64,000 nt of DNA from CBDAUN01 sp965214615 (GTDB lineage: Bacteria > Pseudomonadota > Gammaproteobacteria > Arenicellales > JAJDZL01), in contig OZ243952.1 in assembly GCA_965214615.1 (NCBI GenBank), forward strand, positions 2,914,001-2,978,000. The letters run 5' to 3'. Made by a program: the position numbers and the translations under genes. The notes beneath the pieces are model-generated. The model saw nothing but the letters and a program-made list of their open reading frames with translations. It made no database searches and was not told where the DNA came from. This document shows positions 9,278 through 18,118 of this stretch, piece by piece (position 1 is the first letter of the stretch; every line of letters begins with the position of its first letter).

Positions 9278-10111
9278 TGTGTATTCGCATGAAAGTGAGC
9301 ACGATTCGCAAGTAAATGAACAAAACGCTTTCTCGCGCAAGATTTTGTTACATTTCGGTGGTTAGTGGGTGCGATTTCGCAACCCGGTGAACACGGCTTA
9401 CAAAGCCTCGGTCTAGCGACGTTTTTCCAGCTTTATTCTATCTAGATTGAATGACTTTCACCTCCGGTCGTCAAGTTGAGTATACCGTTCAATGGCTATC
9501 GAGTGTGCATCAGTGTGTGAACTCACTTTGTTCAAAAACCCGTAGGCAAGTGCCCTGCAAGGCACTTCTGGCAGGGTGTTATTGATAGACTTATTCATAC
9601 GGCTCGGTGTTCGGTGGTGCCCCCGGTGATTCATGCACGGTGTTTCTTTTTCTCATCGACTCGCCTTTGAGCTCGATGCGATGCGCATTATGCATCAACC
9701 GGTCTAAGATGGCATCGGCCAACGTCGCATCACCGATTGCCGCATGCCATTCGGTGGTCGGCAACTGACTGACCACCATGGTGGAATAACGCAGATATCG
9801 ACGGTCCATCAACTCTAACAGTTCATAGCGTTGCGTGTCGGTGAGCGGTTGCACGCCAAAGTCGTCAATAATCAATAATGCGACCGTGGCGAGTTGTTCA
9901 TACAGTTTCGGATAGCTGCCCAGCGCTTTGGACTGTTCGATCGCACTCATCAAGGTGGTCACCCGGGCGTAGCGCACTTTGTGATCCAGTCGACATGCGG
10001 CCTGCCCAAGTGCGGTGGCAACAAAGCTCTTGCCAGATCCGGTGGCCCCGCAGATCAACAGGTTGTGGGCCTGGTTAATCCAGTTGCACTGGCCCAGATC
10101 AGCAATCTGGC
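9278..10111 (-). mobile_element. Truncated IS21-family element (istB end only)
   Basis: 834 bases match the right-hand part of the larger IS21 element (25467-26300) in reverse orientation; coordinates sum to 35578. It starts at the element tip (TGTGTATTCGCATG) and contains the sub-terminal repeats (ATTCGCAAGTAAATGAACA). It breaks at 10111 inside istB. The 6-bp duplication that flanks the larger copy is absent here, so it was left by deletion or recombination. Confidence 0.85.
9591..10111 (-). pseudogene. istB: IstB ATPase fragment (IS21)
   Basis: It encodes the C-terminal roughly 170 residues of IstB, including Walker A ICGATGSGKSF and Walker B LLIIDDFGV, identical to the complete gene at 25217-25987. 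The N-terminal DNA-binding part is missing, and no istA is attached. It cannot drive transposition by itself. Confidence 0.85.
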
Positions 10112-10706
10112 TGTAGAGCGATATTAGATTCTCCAGTTTCGAATACTTTAGTCAAAAAGCAAGCATTCGGAAATTTGTTCGAATATGCTTTGCAAGGACC
10201 GTATACATGTGGCGTCGGCAACAAACGAAACTTAAAAATTCCGCACTAACCAAAAATGAGTTGCCAAATTATTCTGCCTTCAAGCGGATGAAAATAAATT
10301 GTTTTTTCCATGTACTTGGACTGAGTACAAACTGGGGGAAAATCCCTCTGAAGGAAAGCGTTGAGTTTGATGAAAATGTCCATGTAAAGGAGTCGCTTAT
10401 TGAAGAATTGTGTAATAAATCAAAGATAATCCCTCATAAGGACTAGTTCGTTTGTGAGTATTCTACCAACCCATAGGCTGGAGGAATTTGCTGTTGAGTA
10501 TATCCCTAAAGTCCCGACACAGTGGGTATGGTCAGATATCCTTGACCAGCAGTGTCGGTGTGTCACCGATTTCGAGCATTTGCTGAGCCACTTGATTTCC
10601 GACATTGATCCAGTTCGCAACCCAACAGCAGATTTCCTCGCCAACCCTAAATTCGGAAGGCTAGTGTAGTTCAAACTGGTGAATGCGTTTGTACAACGGC
10701 TGATCA
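10112..10706. other. Unassigned stretch with short open frames
   Basis: Two short plus-strand frames (10207-10446 and 10454-10669) are open but have no recognised domain. Upstream, another frame (NTLVKKQAFGNLFEYALQG at about 10149) suggests a frameshifted remnant of a larger gene. I see no intact gene. Confidence 0.35.
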
Positions 10707-11540
10707 TTATCCCTCAGTGCTGTCCCAATTTCGCCAACGAGTGAAGTTGCTGCGCTGAAGTTCAAATCGTCGTCTCGCATTCGAATATGGGTGGGCATTT
10801 GGATTGATTTTCCAATAAATTTTTCTTATCGGCTTCACAATTACACGTTTAAACTTGTTGCGTCGGGTACGGTTCCGTTCTGAAGTGAACACATGTCGTC
10901 GGTCGCCAATGTGACGGACAAACGGCCGTGACAAGCAAATTGTTCGGTAACCTAATGCCTCGTATACTCTTGATACGCGCGATTCTCCTATGCCCTTGCC
11001 TAATTCGCTATACGGTCCCACAATTCTGTAATCGCGCATTCGGCGAAGACCGGGATTAAACTGCAAACCGGCAAATTTCCAACCAGAGAGAGTGTCAGCA
11101 ACGCAATACCCGATTCCATCTTCAGTAACATTCTCGGGTAGAAAACTATTTGCCATTGCAAAAGAATTAGGGCCGCGTAGACTTACCATGGAGCAACTGT
11201 CGAATTCCTTTAGAATCGCAAACGACTCTGCAATAAAACCGTTAGTAATAAATTCCCAATCATCTTCGCAGTGAAAAATCCATTCTGTATTGACGCGAGA
11301 ATATAGGTGATCTATAGCACCGATTTGCCCGAGTTTTGGCAAATTGACAATCGCTTCAATTTCGACGCCTAATCCGATAAATTTTTTGATAACATCATGC
11401 ACCGAACTGTCACCGCTGTCTTCGGCGATTATGATCTTTTCCACAGATCCCTCAAGGCAAGGAATCAAGGATGCGAGGGTGCGTGTGAGCAAATCAAAAC
11501 GGCCGCATGAAGTCAATGTAACGGTATATGGCTCAATCAT
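10707..11540 (-). CDS. GT2-family glycosyltransferase
   Basis: A 277-residue GT-A fold protein. The N-terminus YTVTLTSCGRFDLLTRTLASL is the classical first strand and helix of family 2. IIIAEDSGDSS is the nucleotide-binding acidic strand, and IFHCEDDWEF provides the DXD-type metal site. Inverting enzymes of this family build polysaccharide or O-antigen side chains. It lies alone on the minus strand inside the 9.5-kb insertion, between an IS21 scrap and the second copy of the inverted duplication. Cargo carried together with the rearranged segment is the simplest reading. Confidence 0.8.
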   Translation of the reverse strand: MIEPYTVTLTSCGRFDLLTRTLASLIPCLEGSVEKIIIAEDSGDSSVHDVIKKFIGLGVEIEAIVNLPKLGQIGAIDHLYSRVNTEWIFHCEDDWEFITNGFIAESFAILKEFDSCSMVSLRGPNSFAMANSFLPENVTEDGIGYCVADTLSGWKFAGLQFNPGLRRMRDYRIVGPYSELGKGIGESRVSRVYEALGYRTICLSRPFVRHIGDRRHVFTSERNRTRRNKFKRVIVKPIRKIYWKINPNAHPYSNARRRFELQRSNFTRWRNWDSTEG

Positions 11541-11612
11541 AGTGCCTTGAAATTTTGTGTTTTGATGTCATCATTCTTACAAATTTATGAACTTGCACCG
11601 AATGGCGGATGA

Positions 11613-12299
11613 CTAGTTGAACGGTTGAATGGGGCGCAGAACGAAAACAGACGCACTTGCGCCATTATTTTCCTTGGCGTCTACCTCGATTATGTCAATC
11701 ATTTCGTAGATGCCCCGACCCCATTTGAAGAACAGGTAGGGCAACGCCCAAGAGTGCGCACCAAATGGATCCCTCCTGCTTGACAGTCCAGTTGAATGTT
11801 CAATATAAATCCGTCCCTGCGGAACGAGTTGTCCAGCCCACGTTCGCAGAGCGCGGTCTGGTTCCATCGCATGATCCAGTGAGTTGGTGTACACGAAGTC
11901 GAATTGGCTACGCCATTGCGGGTTGTCATCGTGGAAATCCCAGATCTTGATGTGAGGGAAATCGAGAGCTGAATCAGAGATGTCGGTGCCTATGATGTCA
12001 CCTTCGAGGTAGTCGCGCAGAAATTTAACCTCGAATCCGTTGCGTGCACCATGACAAATGCCAGACCTGCCAAGCCCATGAGATTTTATGTTCTCGGCAA
12101 TTTTAGTCAGCGTCGTCGGATCGGCCCAAACGCTCGATATACTATTTTTGTTGTACTTGACTTGCAACTCATGGTACTCGTCCACATTGGCGTATTGATA
12201 CAGATGTACCGGTTCTAGAGCATGAGCCTTTATCACCCTCAATCCAAGCGGTCGCACCGCACAGTCGAGCGTCTTCCTTATCGTTTTGTTCAAGCCCAT
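11613..12299 (-). CDS. Class I SAM-dependent methyltransferase (copy 2)
   Basis: Identical in protein sequence to the methyltransferase at 5558-6244, with the same ribosome-binding site. It carries the same GICHGARNGFE and IGTDIS motifs. It sits downstream of the GT4 copy on the same strand, so gene order within the block is preserved. Expression would need a promoter inside the block or beyond 14044. Confidence 0.75.
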   Translation of the reverse strand: MGLNKTIRKTLDCAVRPLGLRVIKAHALEPVHLYQYANVDEYHELQVKYNKNSISSVWADPTTLTKIAENIKSHGLGRSGICHGARNGFEVKFLRDYLEGDIIGTDISDSALDFPHIKIWDFHDDNPQWRSQFDFVYTNSLDHAMEPDRALRTWAGQLVPQGRIYIEHSTGLSSRRDPFGAHSWALPYLFFKWGRGIYEMIDIIEVDAKENNGASASVFVLRPIQPFN

Positions 12300-12591
12300 C
12301 GTCTCTCCCTCTACTTACATCCTAATACTCGCGGGTATGAATTTGTATATCTGTATGACATGCTATGAATGTGGTGTGCTCGAGTGTGGCGTCGTGGGAT
12401 TATCAATTAGCGCAAAGATTTGTCCAAAGGCAATCAGGCCTGAACGATGAGTGCGTTCCAGTGGCAAATCAGCTTGTGGCACCTTGTTCGGGACATCATT
12501 GGGGATGATTGCAATGTTACAGCCAGAGACGCTGCCGCCTTGTAGCAAGTTCGACTGTTTGTTCATGGCAGCGAAACGATGGCCTATTCAT

Positions 12592-13935
12592 TCACTGACT
12601 ACAGGTCGGTGTTCGGTCCATCACCGGAGCGTTACCAAAGCCGGGGGACAGATTATCGAACAAACTCAATAAATTTGGACCGCATTTTTCGATTGAAAAA
12701 TCGGCTGCTCTCAATTGTAAACTTCGACGGTTTGTGAAACGATAGGTGCTAGATTCGGTCAGTGTGCCAATGATCGCATTGGCTAGGGCATCCTTGTCGT
12801 TCATCGCTACTAAAATTCCGAATTTTCCTTTATTCAGTATTTCCTTTGGGCCATGCGGGCAATCGGTAGAAATTATTTTGCAACCTAACGCGAGAGCTTC
12901 CACAAGTACAATTGCAAAACCTTCGGTATTTGAAGACAGCACAAACACGTCGCAGCGATGTAAAAACGAACTCACATTACCAATCCAACCTGGAAGTGCA
13001 ACATCTTTAGTCAAGCCAAGACGACTAATTTGACGCTCTAATTCCTTTCGTTGACTGCCTTCACCCAGAATGACTAATTTGGACCGAGGTATTTTTTTTG
13101 TAACTAAAGAAAATGCATCGATCAATAGTCTATGATTCTTCGCTGGTGTAAGATTGCCCACAGTCAAGACGATCCTATAATTGCATTCGTTCTTTTTGTC
13201 GAGCCAATCGTGCGATGAGGGTGCTTCGGCCAACTTCATCAGGTTGGGATGGTATGCAGGATTGTAGATTGTCGAAATGCGGTTCTCTGGGAACATCTTA
13301 TTGAAAATCAAATCATCCCGTATACCGTCAGAAACCGTATGTACCCAATCGGCATGTTTAATTAGTTTACGGTAGGTTTGATAGGCGCGACCATTAGAGG
13401 GTTGAGTTGGACCTCGCGCAACTTCACCATGCACTGAACAGATGACTTTTGTGGGTATCCGACTGATTCGTAACCCGATGACCGTGCACATAAAACTGTT
13501 CGACATTATGGCCATTGCAATCTTAGGCTTCCGATCTAGGAAATATTTTGACAATGAATATGATTGAGTTACGTATCGATTCTTTCTACGAGGAAAAACT
13601 CGATGCCAAAGCGGCCAATTCGGGAGCACCTCTCGACAATAGGACGAAATTTCCACTTTCTTTGGTTCGTGGTAATACCGGATGTTTCCTGCAATTCCGG
13701 AATTGACGCTCTTTGTTGCAACTGGTTGCGGTGATTGGTGAACTACGCAGATATTGGTTTTCGAAGGTATTTCAGATAATAAAGCGCCTCTAAGCTCGTA
13801 CAAAACCAAATCGGTATCAATCCCTTGCTTGTCGAGGTACTTGAGGTACTCGACAACTACCCGTTCAGCTCCGCCCCCAGTCGTCGTGGGAATTATGAAA
13901 GCGATTCTATCCTTCATTTCTTCACACCGTGCCAT
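12592..13935 (-). CDS. GT4-family glycosyltransferase (copy 2)
   Basis: Identical in protein sequence to the GT4 at 3922-5265, including the GGGAERVV and EX7E-like segments. The alternative start corresponds to 13917. The upstream 100 bases are shared with copy 1 up to 14044, so any promoter closer than that is duplicated too. Confidence 0.85.
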   Translation of the reverse strand: MARCEEMKDRIAFIIPTTTGGGAERVVVEYLKYLDKQGIDTDLVLYELRGALLSEIPSKTNICVVHQSPQPVATKSVNSGIAGNIRYYHEPKKVEISSYCREVLPNWPLWHRVFPRRKNRYVTQSYSLSKYFLDRKPKIAMAIMSNSFMCTVIGLRISRIPTKVICSVHGEVARGPTQPSNGRAYQTYRKLIKHADWVHTVSDGIRDDLIFNKMFPENRISTIYNPAYHPNLMKLAEAPSSHDWLDKKNECNYRIVLTVGNLTPAKNHRLLIDAFSLVTKKIPRSKLVILGEGSQRKELERQISRLGLTKDVALPGWIGNVSSFLHRCDVFVLSSNTEGFAIVLVEALALGCKIISTDCPHGPKEILNKGKFGILVAMNDKDALANAIIGTLTESSTYRFTNRRSLQLRAADFSIEKCGPNLLSLFDNLSPGFGNAPVMDRTPTCSQ

Positions 13936-14044
13936 TCTGCCAAATTTTCAGCATTCGGTCGATATTTTCGTCTAACAACATGCAACTTGAGTCATCCATA
14001 ATGTAAATTTAAATATGCGTTTGCCAGAAGTTTCTATCGTCGGG

Positions 14045-14476
14045 CAACTACCCGAAGACCTCCATCCTGATACAAATTCTCCACGGTGCATCGTGCAAGC
14101 TATTCGCCTTTTACCCGATTACCTAACGCACCGAAACGAACACAAAGTTCGCAGTAGAAAAGGTAAATGAAAGATTTAAGTGATTGTAAAACTCGACATC
14201 AAACTGTTTCAGTGTCAGGATAATTCGATCCCTTAACTTGGCAAGAGGACGGCTACAAAAACTGCAGTTTCCCGGCTTTCTGGGTTTGATTGACGATTTC
14301 AATTGTCGTCCGAATACTGCTCCAGATCAAAGAAGATTCGACGTTATCCTAGGAAATATCCACAACCGCGCAATTCTTGCAGAGTAACAATGATTTCAAT
14401 CAATCTATCCAGATTATAAGTCTAAATCTAATCCCTTACTGTTATCCGCCAACGAGTCATTCAAAGGTCAAACAAC
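14045..14476. other. Gene-free stretch
   Basis: AT-rich sequence between the end of the inverted duplication and the next gene. No convincing open frame, RNA or repeat was seen. Confidence 0.4.
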
Positions 14477-15214
14477 TCACGATTCCCGCGGAGTAACCAA
14501 GGTCAATTGTCCTCGACCACAGACAAAAGTACTGTATTCGGGAAACTCCTTGCGAAAGTGTGGTTCAACACCATCGTTGTCCTCAATCGCATAAAGAAAC
14601 TTTTCGGCAAGATAATCTTTTACACTACGAAAAGTCGCAATTATGGACGTCGTAGTATGCGAAGCGTCGTCGATGAAAAAATCTATCAGATCACCTTTCA
14701 GTATGTTCGCAAGATATTCACTGTTCTCAACGAAACCATCGAACTCATAAACTTGAGGTGAATTATGTTTGAATGCACCTCGCGACAAAAGATAATTATG
14801 GTTTTGTTCGAAATTACTCAAGTCGATATCTAAACCAATAACGCGTCCTTGGGGAAATAAGTCGGTCCATATCGCGAGTCCACTTCCTTTCAAGATACCG
14901 CATTCCACGATTACTACCTCTCCTTGCATCGCAACAAAGTCGGGTAGTGCCTCCGCGTAGTGCCGACCGTAGTCATGATGTTTAGGGCTCATACGGTCGC
15001 CACCGATTTCGCTTGGAAAATCAAAATTTGCAGAACTTCGTTTTTCGTGCTCACTTATTCTCTTTCGCTGAACCCCTGACACACGACCTCCATAGCGAAC
15101 CTCTCTCGCGATAAACCAACTCCGAGTTCCAGGCAGAGCTCTTTCGCCTGACTTGACAAGTACCCGATGCTGAATACGGATTAATATTCTTCTTATTTCG
15201 GATTTCACACTCAC
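14477..15214 (-). CDS. SAM-dependent methyltransferase of the glycan/macrocin O-methyltransferase type
   Basis: A 245-residue protein. GGDRMSPKHHDYGRHYAEAL near residue 70 is a family signature. VIVECGILKGSGLAIWTDLF near 100 is motif I, GRVIGLDIDLSNF holds the acidic ribose-binding strand, and DFFIDDASHTT is the metal-binding aspartate region. Related enzymes O-methylate sugars in a Mg-dependent way; the exact acceptor is unknown. The start is a GTG at 15214 with no strong ribosome site. It lies inside the 9.5-kb insertion, next to an IS1380-like scrap. Confidence 0.7.
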   Translation of the reverse strand: MSVKSEIRRILIRIQHRVLVKSGERALPGTRSWFIAREVRYGGRVSGVQRKRISEHEKRSSANFDFPSEIGGDRMSPKHHDYGRHYAEALPDFVAMQGEVVIVECGILKGSGLAIWTDLFPQGRVIGLDIDLSNFEQNHNYLLSRGAFKHNSPQVYEFDGFVENSEYLANILKGDLIDFFIDDASHTTTSIIATFRSVKDYLAEKFLYAIEDNDGVEPHFRKEFPEYSTFVCGRGQLTLVTPRES

Positions 15215-15326
15215 AATAGAATCACCAATAGGTTGGAAAGTCTGAAATATGCCACTTCGCAGCAGATTTCTCTCCGAAAATAAATTGAACTAATCCGTTT
15301 CGCGGCAATTTCCTTTCTGAACACCT

Positions 15327-15478
15327 AGCCCGGATATCTCACCAAAGATAGGGAATGGGCTTTGCCATGTGCTATTATAACAACAATAACAAACAGTTAG
15401 AACAGCACAAGAAGCAAAGCCCATGACTACACATTGTAACCGTTCCGGCACTGAATTCAAGCCCCTCGGCAGCCGCAA
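15327..15478 (+). mobile_element. 5' end of an IS1380-like element (remnant)
   Basis: A probable terminal region (CCCGGATATCTCACC) is followed by a leader and an ATG at 15423. The encoded start, MTTHCNRSGTEFKPLGSRN, resembles the FxPLGxR opening of IS1380-family transposases. It is cut at 15478 by the neighbouring IS. The family call rests on a short match and is tentative. Confidence 0.4.
15355..15424. repeat. Nested imperfect palindrome before the IS1380-like start codon
   Basis: ATGGGCTTTGC at 15355-15365 pairs with GCAAAGCCCAT at 15414-15424. Inside it TGTGCT (15368) pairs with AGCACA (15404). The transcript would fold into a long hairpin whose 3' arm contains the start codon at 15423. 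Confidence 0.55.
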
Positions 15479-15602
15479 CAGCAGTTCGAATTATGAGTTT
15501 GTAGATTTTCGGTGCAATTAGTTTTTGTGGAACAAACAAGTGGCGAAGTCGCGGTCGTCAGGCCGCACGGCAGCGCGATGTCGCTAAGGAGGCGCGATGT
15601 CG

Positions 15603-16940
15603 CTAAGGAGGCGCCTGTGCGATCGGTCGCAGGTCGGGATTGGCGATTGGCGCAAGCAGTTCGCGCCAGGTGCGGAAATACGTCCAGGAGGTGATTGCGT
15701 CGATGAGGAGGAAAAATCGTTTTCGCCGGAAGCACTGGCGGCGTGCCTCGAACCACAGTTGGCACAAAAGATCGCACACGCCGTGGAAGGCGAAAGCGAT
15801 CAGGTTCAGCGTCAGCAGCGTGTTCGACAGTCCCTTTTTTCCATGGCCGAAATTATGTTCGGCATGATAGCCCTTCTTGAGAAGGTTGAATCCCTCGTTT
15901 TCACAGCGCCAGCGTGTGCGTCCGCACCTGACGATTTGAACTACGTTGTCCTTGTCGGGTGCAATCGAAGTGATGTAGCGGAAGGTGCGCGGCTTGGAAT
16001 TCGCCTTGGCATTGGGCCCGGTGTCGCGGATGCGCACTTCGACGTAGTATGCTTGGAACGGATTTTTCTCTGCGCCAAGCGGCAGTTTGCAATGAGTCCA
16101 CCGGTAGCGGTATTCCTTGTTCGGCTTGTGGCGCCCGGGGGTCTTTTTACACTGGCGCTTCGACGGCCAGGTGATGCCGTGCAGGTAGTCGAACAAGATC
16201 GCATGGTCACTTTCTTTGACATTGAATATAAAGTCGTCGCCGTTGGCGATGATCTTTCGGCACATCGGTTGTTTGGCATACAGGTCGTCGCCAAGATAGA
16301 TCGGACGCAGCTTGGCGTAGCGCGCGGCATTTGCGTCGAGCCATCGGTAGGCGGCCTTGGTTTCGCAGTCTTGTTTGTTGTCGCCGTCGTGGGGCGTGAT
16401 GAACTCCGGTCGCAGCGGCACTGCCACCGCGCTGGCGAGTCCGACGGCGACTGCGGCGAGCACGCTGTGATAGTATTCGACGTATTGTTCGTCAGTGCCT
16501 TTGTTTTTCACGCGGTGCTGGCAGTGCTTGCAATGCACTTTGCGCGAGTTGTGGAACTCGCTGCCGTCAAGTGCTATAAGGGTTCGCCCGCCGAGAGTCT
16601 GGAACGGTTCAAGTGCCTGATATTGTTTCAATTGATCGAGCGCGATGTCGAATCCGGCATAAAAGTGACAGGACTTGACGCGGTCGAGCTGGGCGCGGAT
16701 GTGGGTATCGGTGGGAAGGCGGGTGACGCCGAACAGCGAGCCGCAGGCGTTCTTGCCGTGGGCGCTTTGGAATACGCGCTGATGATCGAGAAACGAGGGC
16801 GACTGCATGAAGAACGCCGAAAACGCGCTTGCTGCGATGTCGACAAAGCTGAACTGCGTGTTGGCGCCGTTGCGCGGGTCGGCGACCTTGGCGAACGAAT
16901 CGCGCAGCCTTGCGATCAAAGTTTCGACCATCAGCGCCAA
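15603..16940 (-). CDS. DDE transposase (IS4/ISNCY-like)
   Basis: A 445-residue transposase. Candidate catalytic residues are the first Asp in TLIALDGSEFHNSRK near residue 148, the second in IYLGDDLYAKQP near 240, and the Glu in RCENEGFNLLKKGYHAEHNF near 345. The Cys-rich CKHCQH stretch and YYHSVLAAVAVG are typical of a group usually filed under IS4 or ISNCY. It is intact from start to stop and coupled to the upstream methylase gene. A C-terminal fragment is repeated at 8545-9158. A long open frame on the opposite strand is a shadow. Confidence 0.85.
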   Translation of the reverse strand: MALMVETLIARLRDSFAKVADPRNGANTQFSFVDIAASAFSAFFMQSPSFLDHQRVFQSAHGKNACGSLFGVTRLPTDTHIRAQLDRVKSCHFYAGFDIALDQLKQYQALEPFQTLGGRTLIALDGSEFHNSRKVHCKHCQHRVKNKGTDEQYVEYYHSVLAAVAVGLASAVAVPLRPEFITPHDGDNKQDCETKAAYRWLDANAARYAKLRPIYLGDDLYAKQPMCRKIIANGDDFIFNVKESDHAILFDYLHGITWPSKRQCKKTPGRHKPNKEYRYRWTHCKLPLGAEKNPFQAYYVEVRIRDTGPNAKANSKPRTFRYITSIAPDKDNVVQIVRCGRTRWRCENEGFNLLKKGYHAEHNFGHGKKGLSNTLLTLNLIAFAFHGVCDLLCQLWFEARRQCFRRKRFFLLIDAITSWTYFRTWRELLAPIANPDLRPIAQAPP

Positions 16941-16943
16941 AGC

Positions 16944-17630
16944 TTAGTCTCCGGCGCCCAGTTCGGATTGCACGGCCATGATTTGGGCCATCACTGCAAG
17001 CCTTTCGCCCGGAGCCATGGCGCGGTAGCGCTGTCCCCAGCTTTGCGCCTTGCGCTTGATGCGCTGGCGCTCGACCGCGTTTTTTCCGGCATAGCGCGCC
17101 CAGTGCGGGTTGCCGGGTGTGAAATTGAACCACACTTTCTCAGTCACCACGCCCGCTTGATTCATCACCTGTACCGACATCGTGCGCCAGTTTTCGAGCA
17201 TTTCGTCATACAGTGCGTTCGGGTAGCCGGAGATCATCACCTGGCACGGCAGCTGTTTCAAGATCCCAAGAAGCTGCACATGATCGTCAGCTTCGTAGTC
17301 GTAGCGGTAGCGGTAGCGCTGCGGCGCCTTGCGCGTGCTCTTAAGATACGGCGGGTCGGCGTAGACCAGGAGGTTTGCGTCGCAGGCAAAGTGCTGCAGA
17401 TACTCGTGGCAGCACCCGTGCACCAGCTCGACCGGGTAGTCGCACGAGAACCCCAAGATCGCTTCGGCGTCAAGGTCGATGCCGATGTTGCGCTGGGCTG
17501 CGGGCTTTCTTTTCATGATCTGCCCGCGACCCAGATGAGTTTCCAGATACACGTCATGGGCGGGCATCAGTGCGATAATCGCCTGATACAGTCCACTGGC
17601 GCCTTTGGACCCGAATTGCACGTGACCCAT
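16944..17630 (-). CDS. D12-class N6-adenine DNA methyltransferase (IS passenger)
   Basis: From the ATG at 17630 the protein is about 228 residues. The SAM-binding motif I region is DVYLETHLGRGQIMKRKP near residue 25, and the catalytic motif IV is LLVYADPPYLKST near 110. NIGIDLDAE carries the acidic residue that contacts SAM. This is the arrangement of Dam-like and phage-type adenine methylases, which methylate adenine in a short DNA target. The frame extends upstream to 17882, but that part lacks family features. It ends 3 bases before the transposase start and lies inside the IS termini, so it is an element passenger, possibly regulating transposition as Dam methylation does for IS10. Confidence 0.8.
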   Translation of the reverse strand: MGHVQFGSKGASGLYQAIIALMPAHDVYLETHLGRGQIMKRKPAAQRNIGIDLDAEAILGFSCDYPVELVHGCCHEYLQHFACDANLLVYADPPYLKSTRKAPQRYRYRYDYEADDHVQLLGILKQLPCQVMISGYPNALYDEMLENWRTMSVQVMNQAGVVTEKVWFNFTPGNPHWARYAGKNAVERQRIKRKAQSWGQRYRAMAPGERLAVMAQIMAVQSELGAGD

Positions 17631-17921
17631 CAGCAAATTGTGTTGCCGTTCACCATGACCGCAATGATAGCGGCGAGGTTCTGTACTGTCAAGCGCCGAT
17701 GTGAAAATGCGGCTGCAAGTGCTGGAAAGTGCGCAAAAAGCACTCCTTGATGGGGATAAATTGGGTATTTGGACGAAAATCGACGGATTTTGTGAATGCC
17801 TGAGGCAGGGCTCGCCGATCGCCTTGTCCGGTGCGATTATGATAAAAATACGCAACAACAAAAACTTATGCGTCGCAAGCACGAATCATGAATTTTTTTC
17901 TGTCCATAATTCGAACTGCTG

Positions 17922-17930
17922 AAATTTTAG
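17922..17930. repeat. Target-site duplication, right copy (AAATTTTAG)
   Basis: Directly abuts the right terminal repeat at 17921 and matches 8412-8420 exactly. Confidence 0.85.
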
Positions 17931-17991
17931 TCGACTCCGAATCGACTCAAAAGTAAACAATGGATTCGAGACAGTCGAGAAATTTATGTGA
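17922..17991 (+). pseudogene. Severed 3' end of the sulfotransferase gene
   Basis: After removing one target duplication, position 17931 continues the codon broken at 8420. It reads 19 more residues, RLRIDSKVNNGFETVEKFM, to a TGA at 17989-17991. The uninterrupted frame supports this as the native C-terminus. Confidence 0.7.
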
Positions 17992-17998
17992 GATATTT

Positions 17999-18118
17999 GA
18001 AAGGAAACGTCGAATCTCTATTGTGTGCAGTTGGTTGGCAGGAGGAGGTGCCGAACGAATATCACTGCAACGACTCATTCCGTCAATCTTGCTAACACAT
18101 CGAACTGATGTACTATAG
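17999..18118 (+). pseudogene. GT4 glycosyltransferase N-terminal remnant
   Basis: A 39-codon stretch reads RISIVCSWLAGGGAERISLQ and ends at TAG 18116. The hydrophobic strand followed by GGGAER is the typical start of GT4 enzymes (compare TTTGGGAERVV in the intact GT4 at 3922). No start codon or downstream domain follows, so this is a decayed gene start. Confidence 0.55.

Larger units (their letters stand above)
11611..14044 (-). repeat. 2.4-kb inverted duplication, copy 2
   Basis: Reverse complement of 3813-6246, with identical encoded proteins. The left boundary decays over the last few bases (ACTAGTCATCC here against ACTAGTCGTCC in copy 1). The right boundary is sharp: beyond 14044 the sequence is unrelated. 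Confidence 0.9.
15479..17921 (-). mobile_element. Complete IS carrying a transposase and a DNA adenine methyltransferase (copy B)
   Basis: 2443 bases are bounded by perfect 17-bp terminal inverted repeats (CAGCAGTTCGAATTATG at 15479, its complement at 17905-17921). Inside, on the minus strand, a D12-class methylase gene is followed 3 bases later by the transposase gene. There is no target duplication around this copy. Its right flank (AAATTTTAG) matches instead the left flank of truncated copy A at 8412, showing that a 9.5-kb segment is bracketed by one original insertion. Confidence 0.9.

Noticed and set aside
15597..17750. A 717-codon open frame on the plus strand
   Set aside because: It runs antisense to the intact transposase and DNA methyltransferase, has no domain logic, and its openness follows from the codon bias of the opposite strand.
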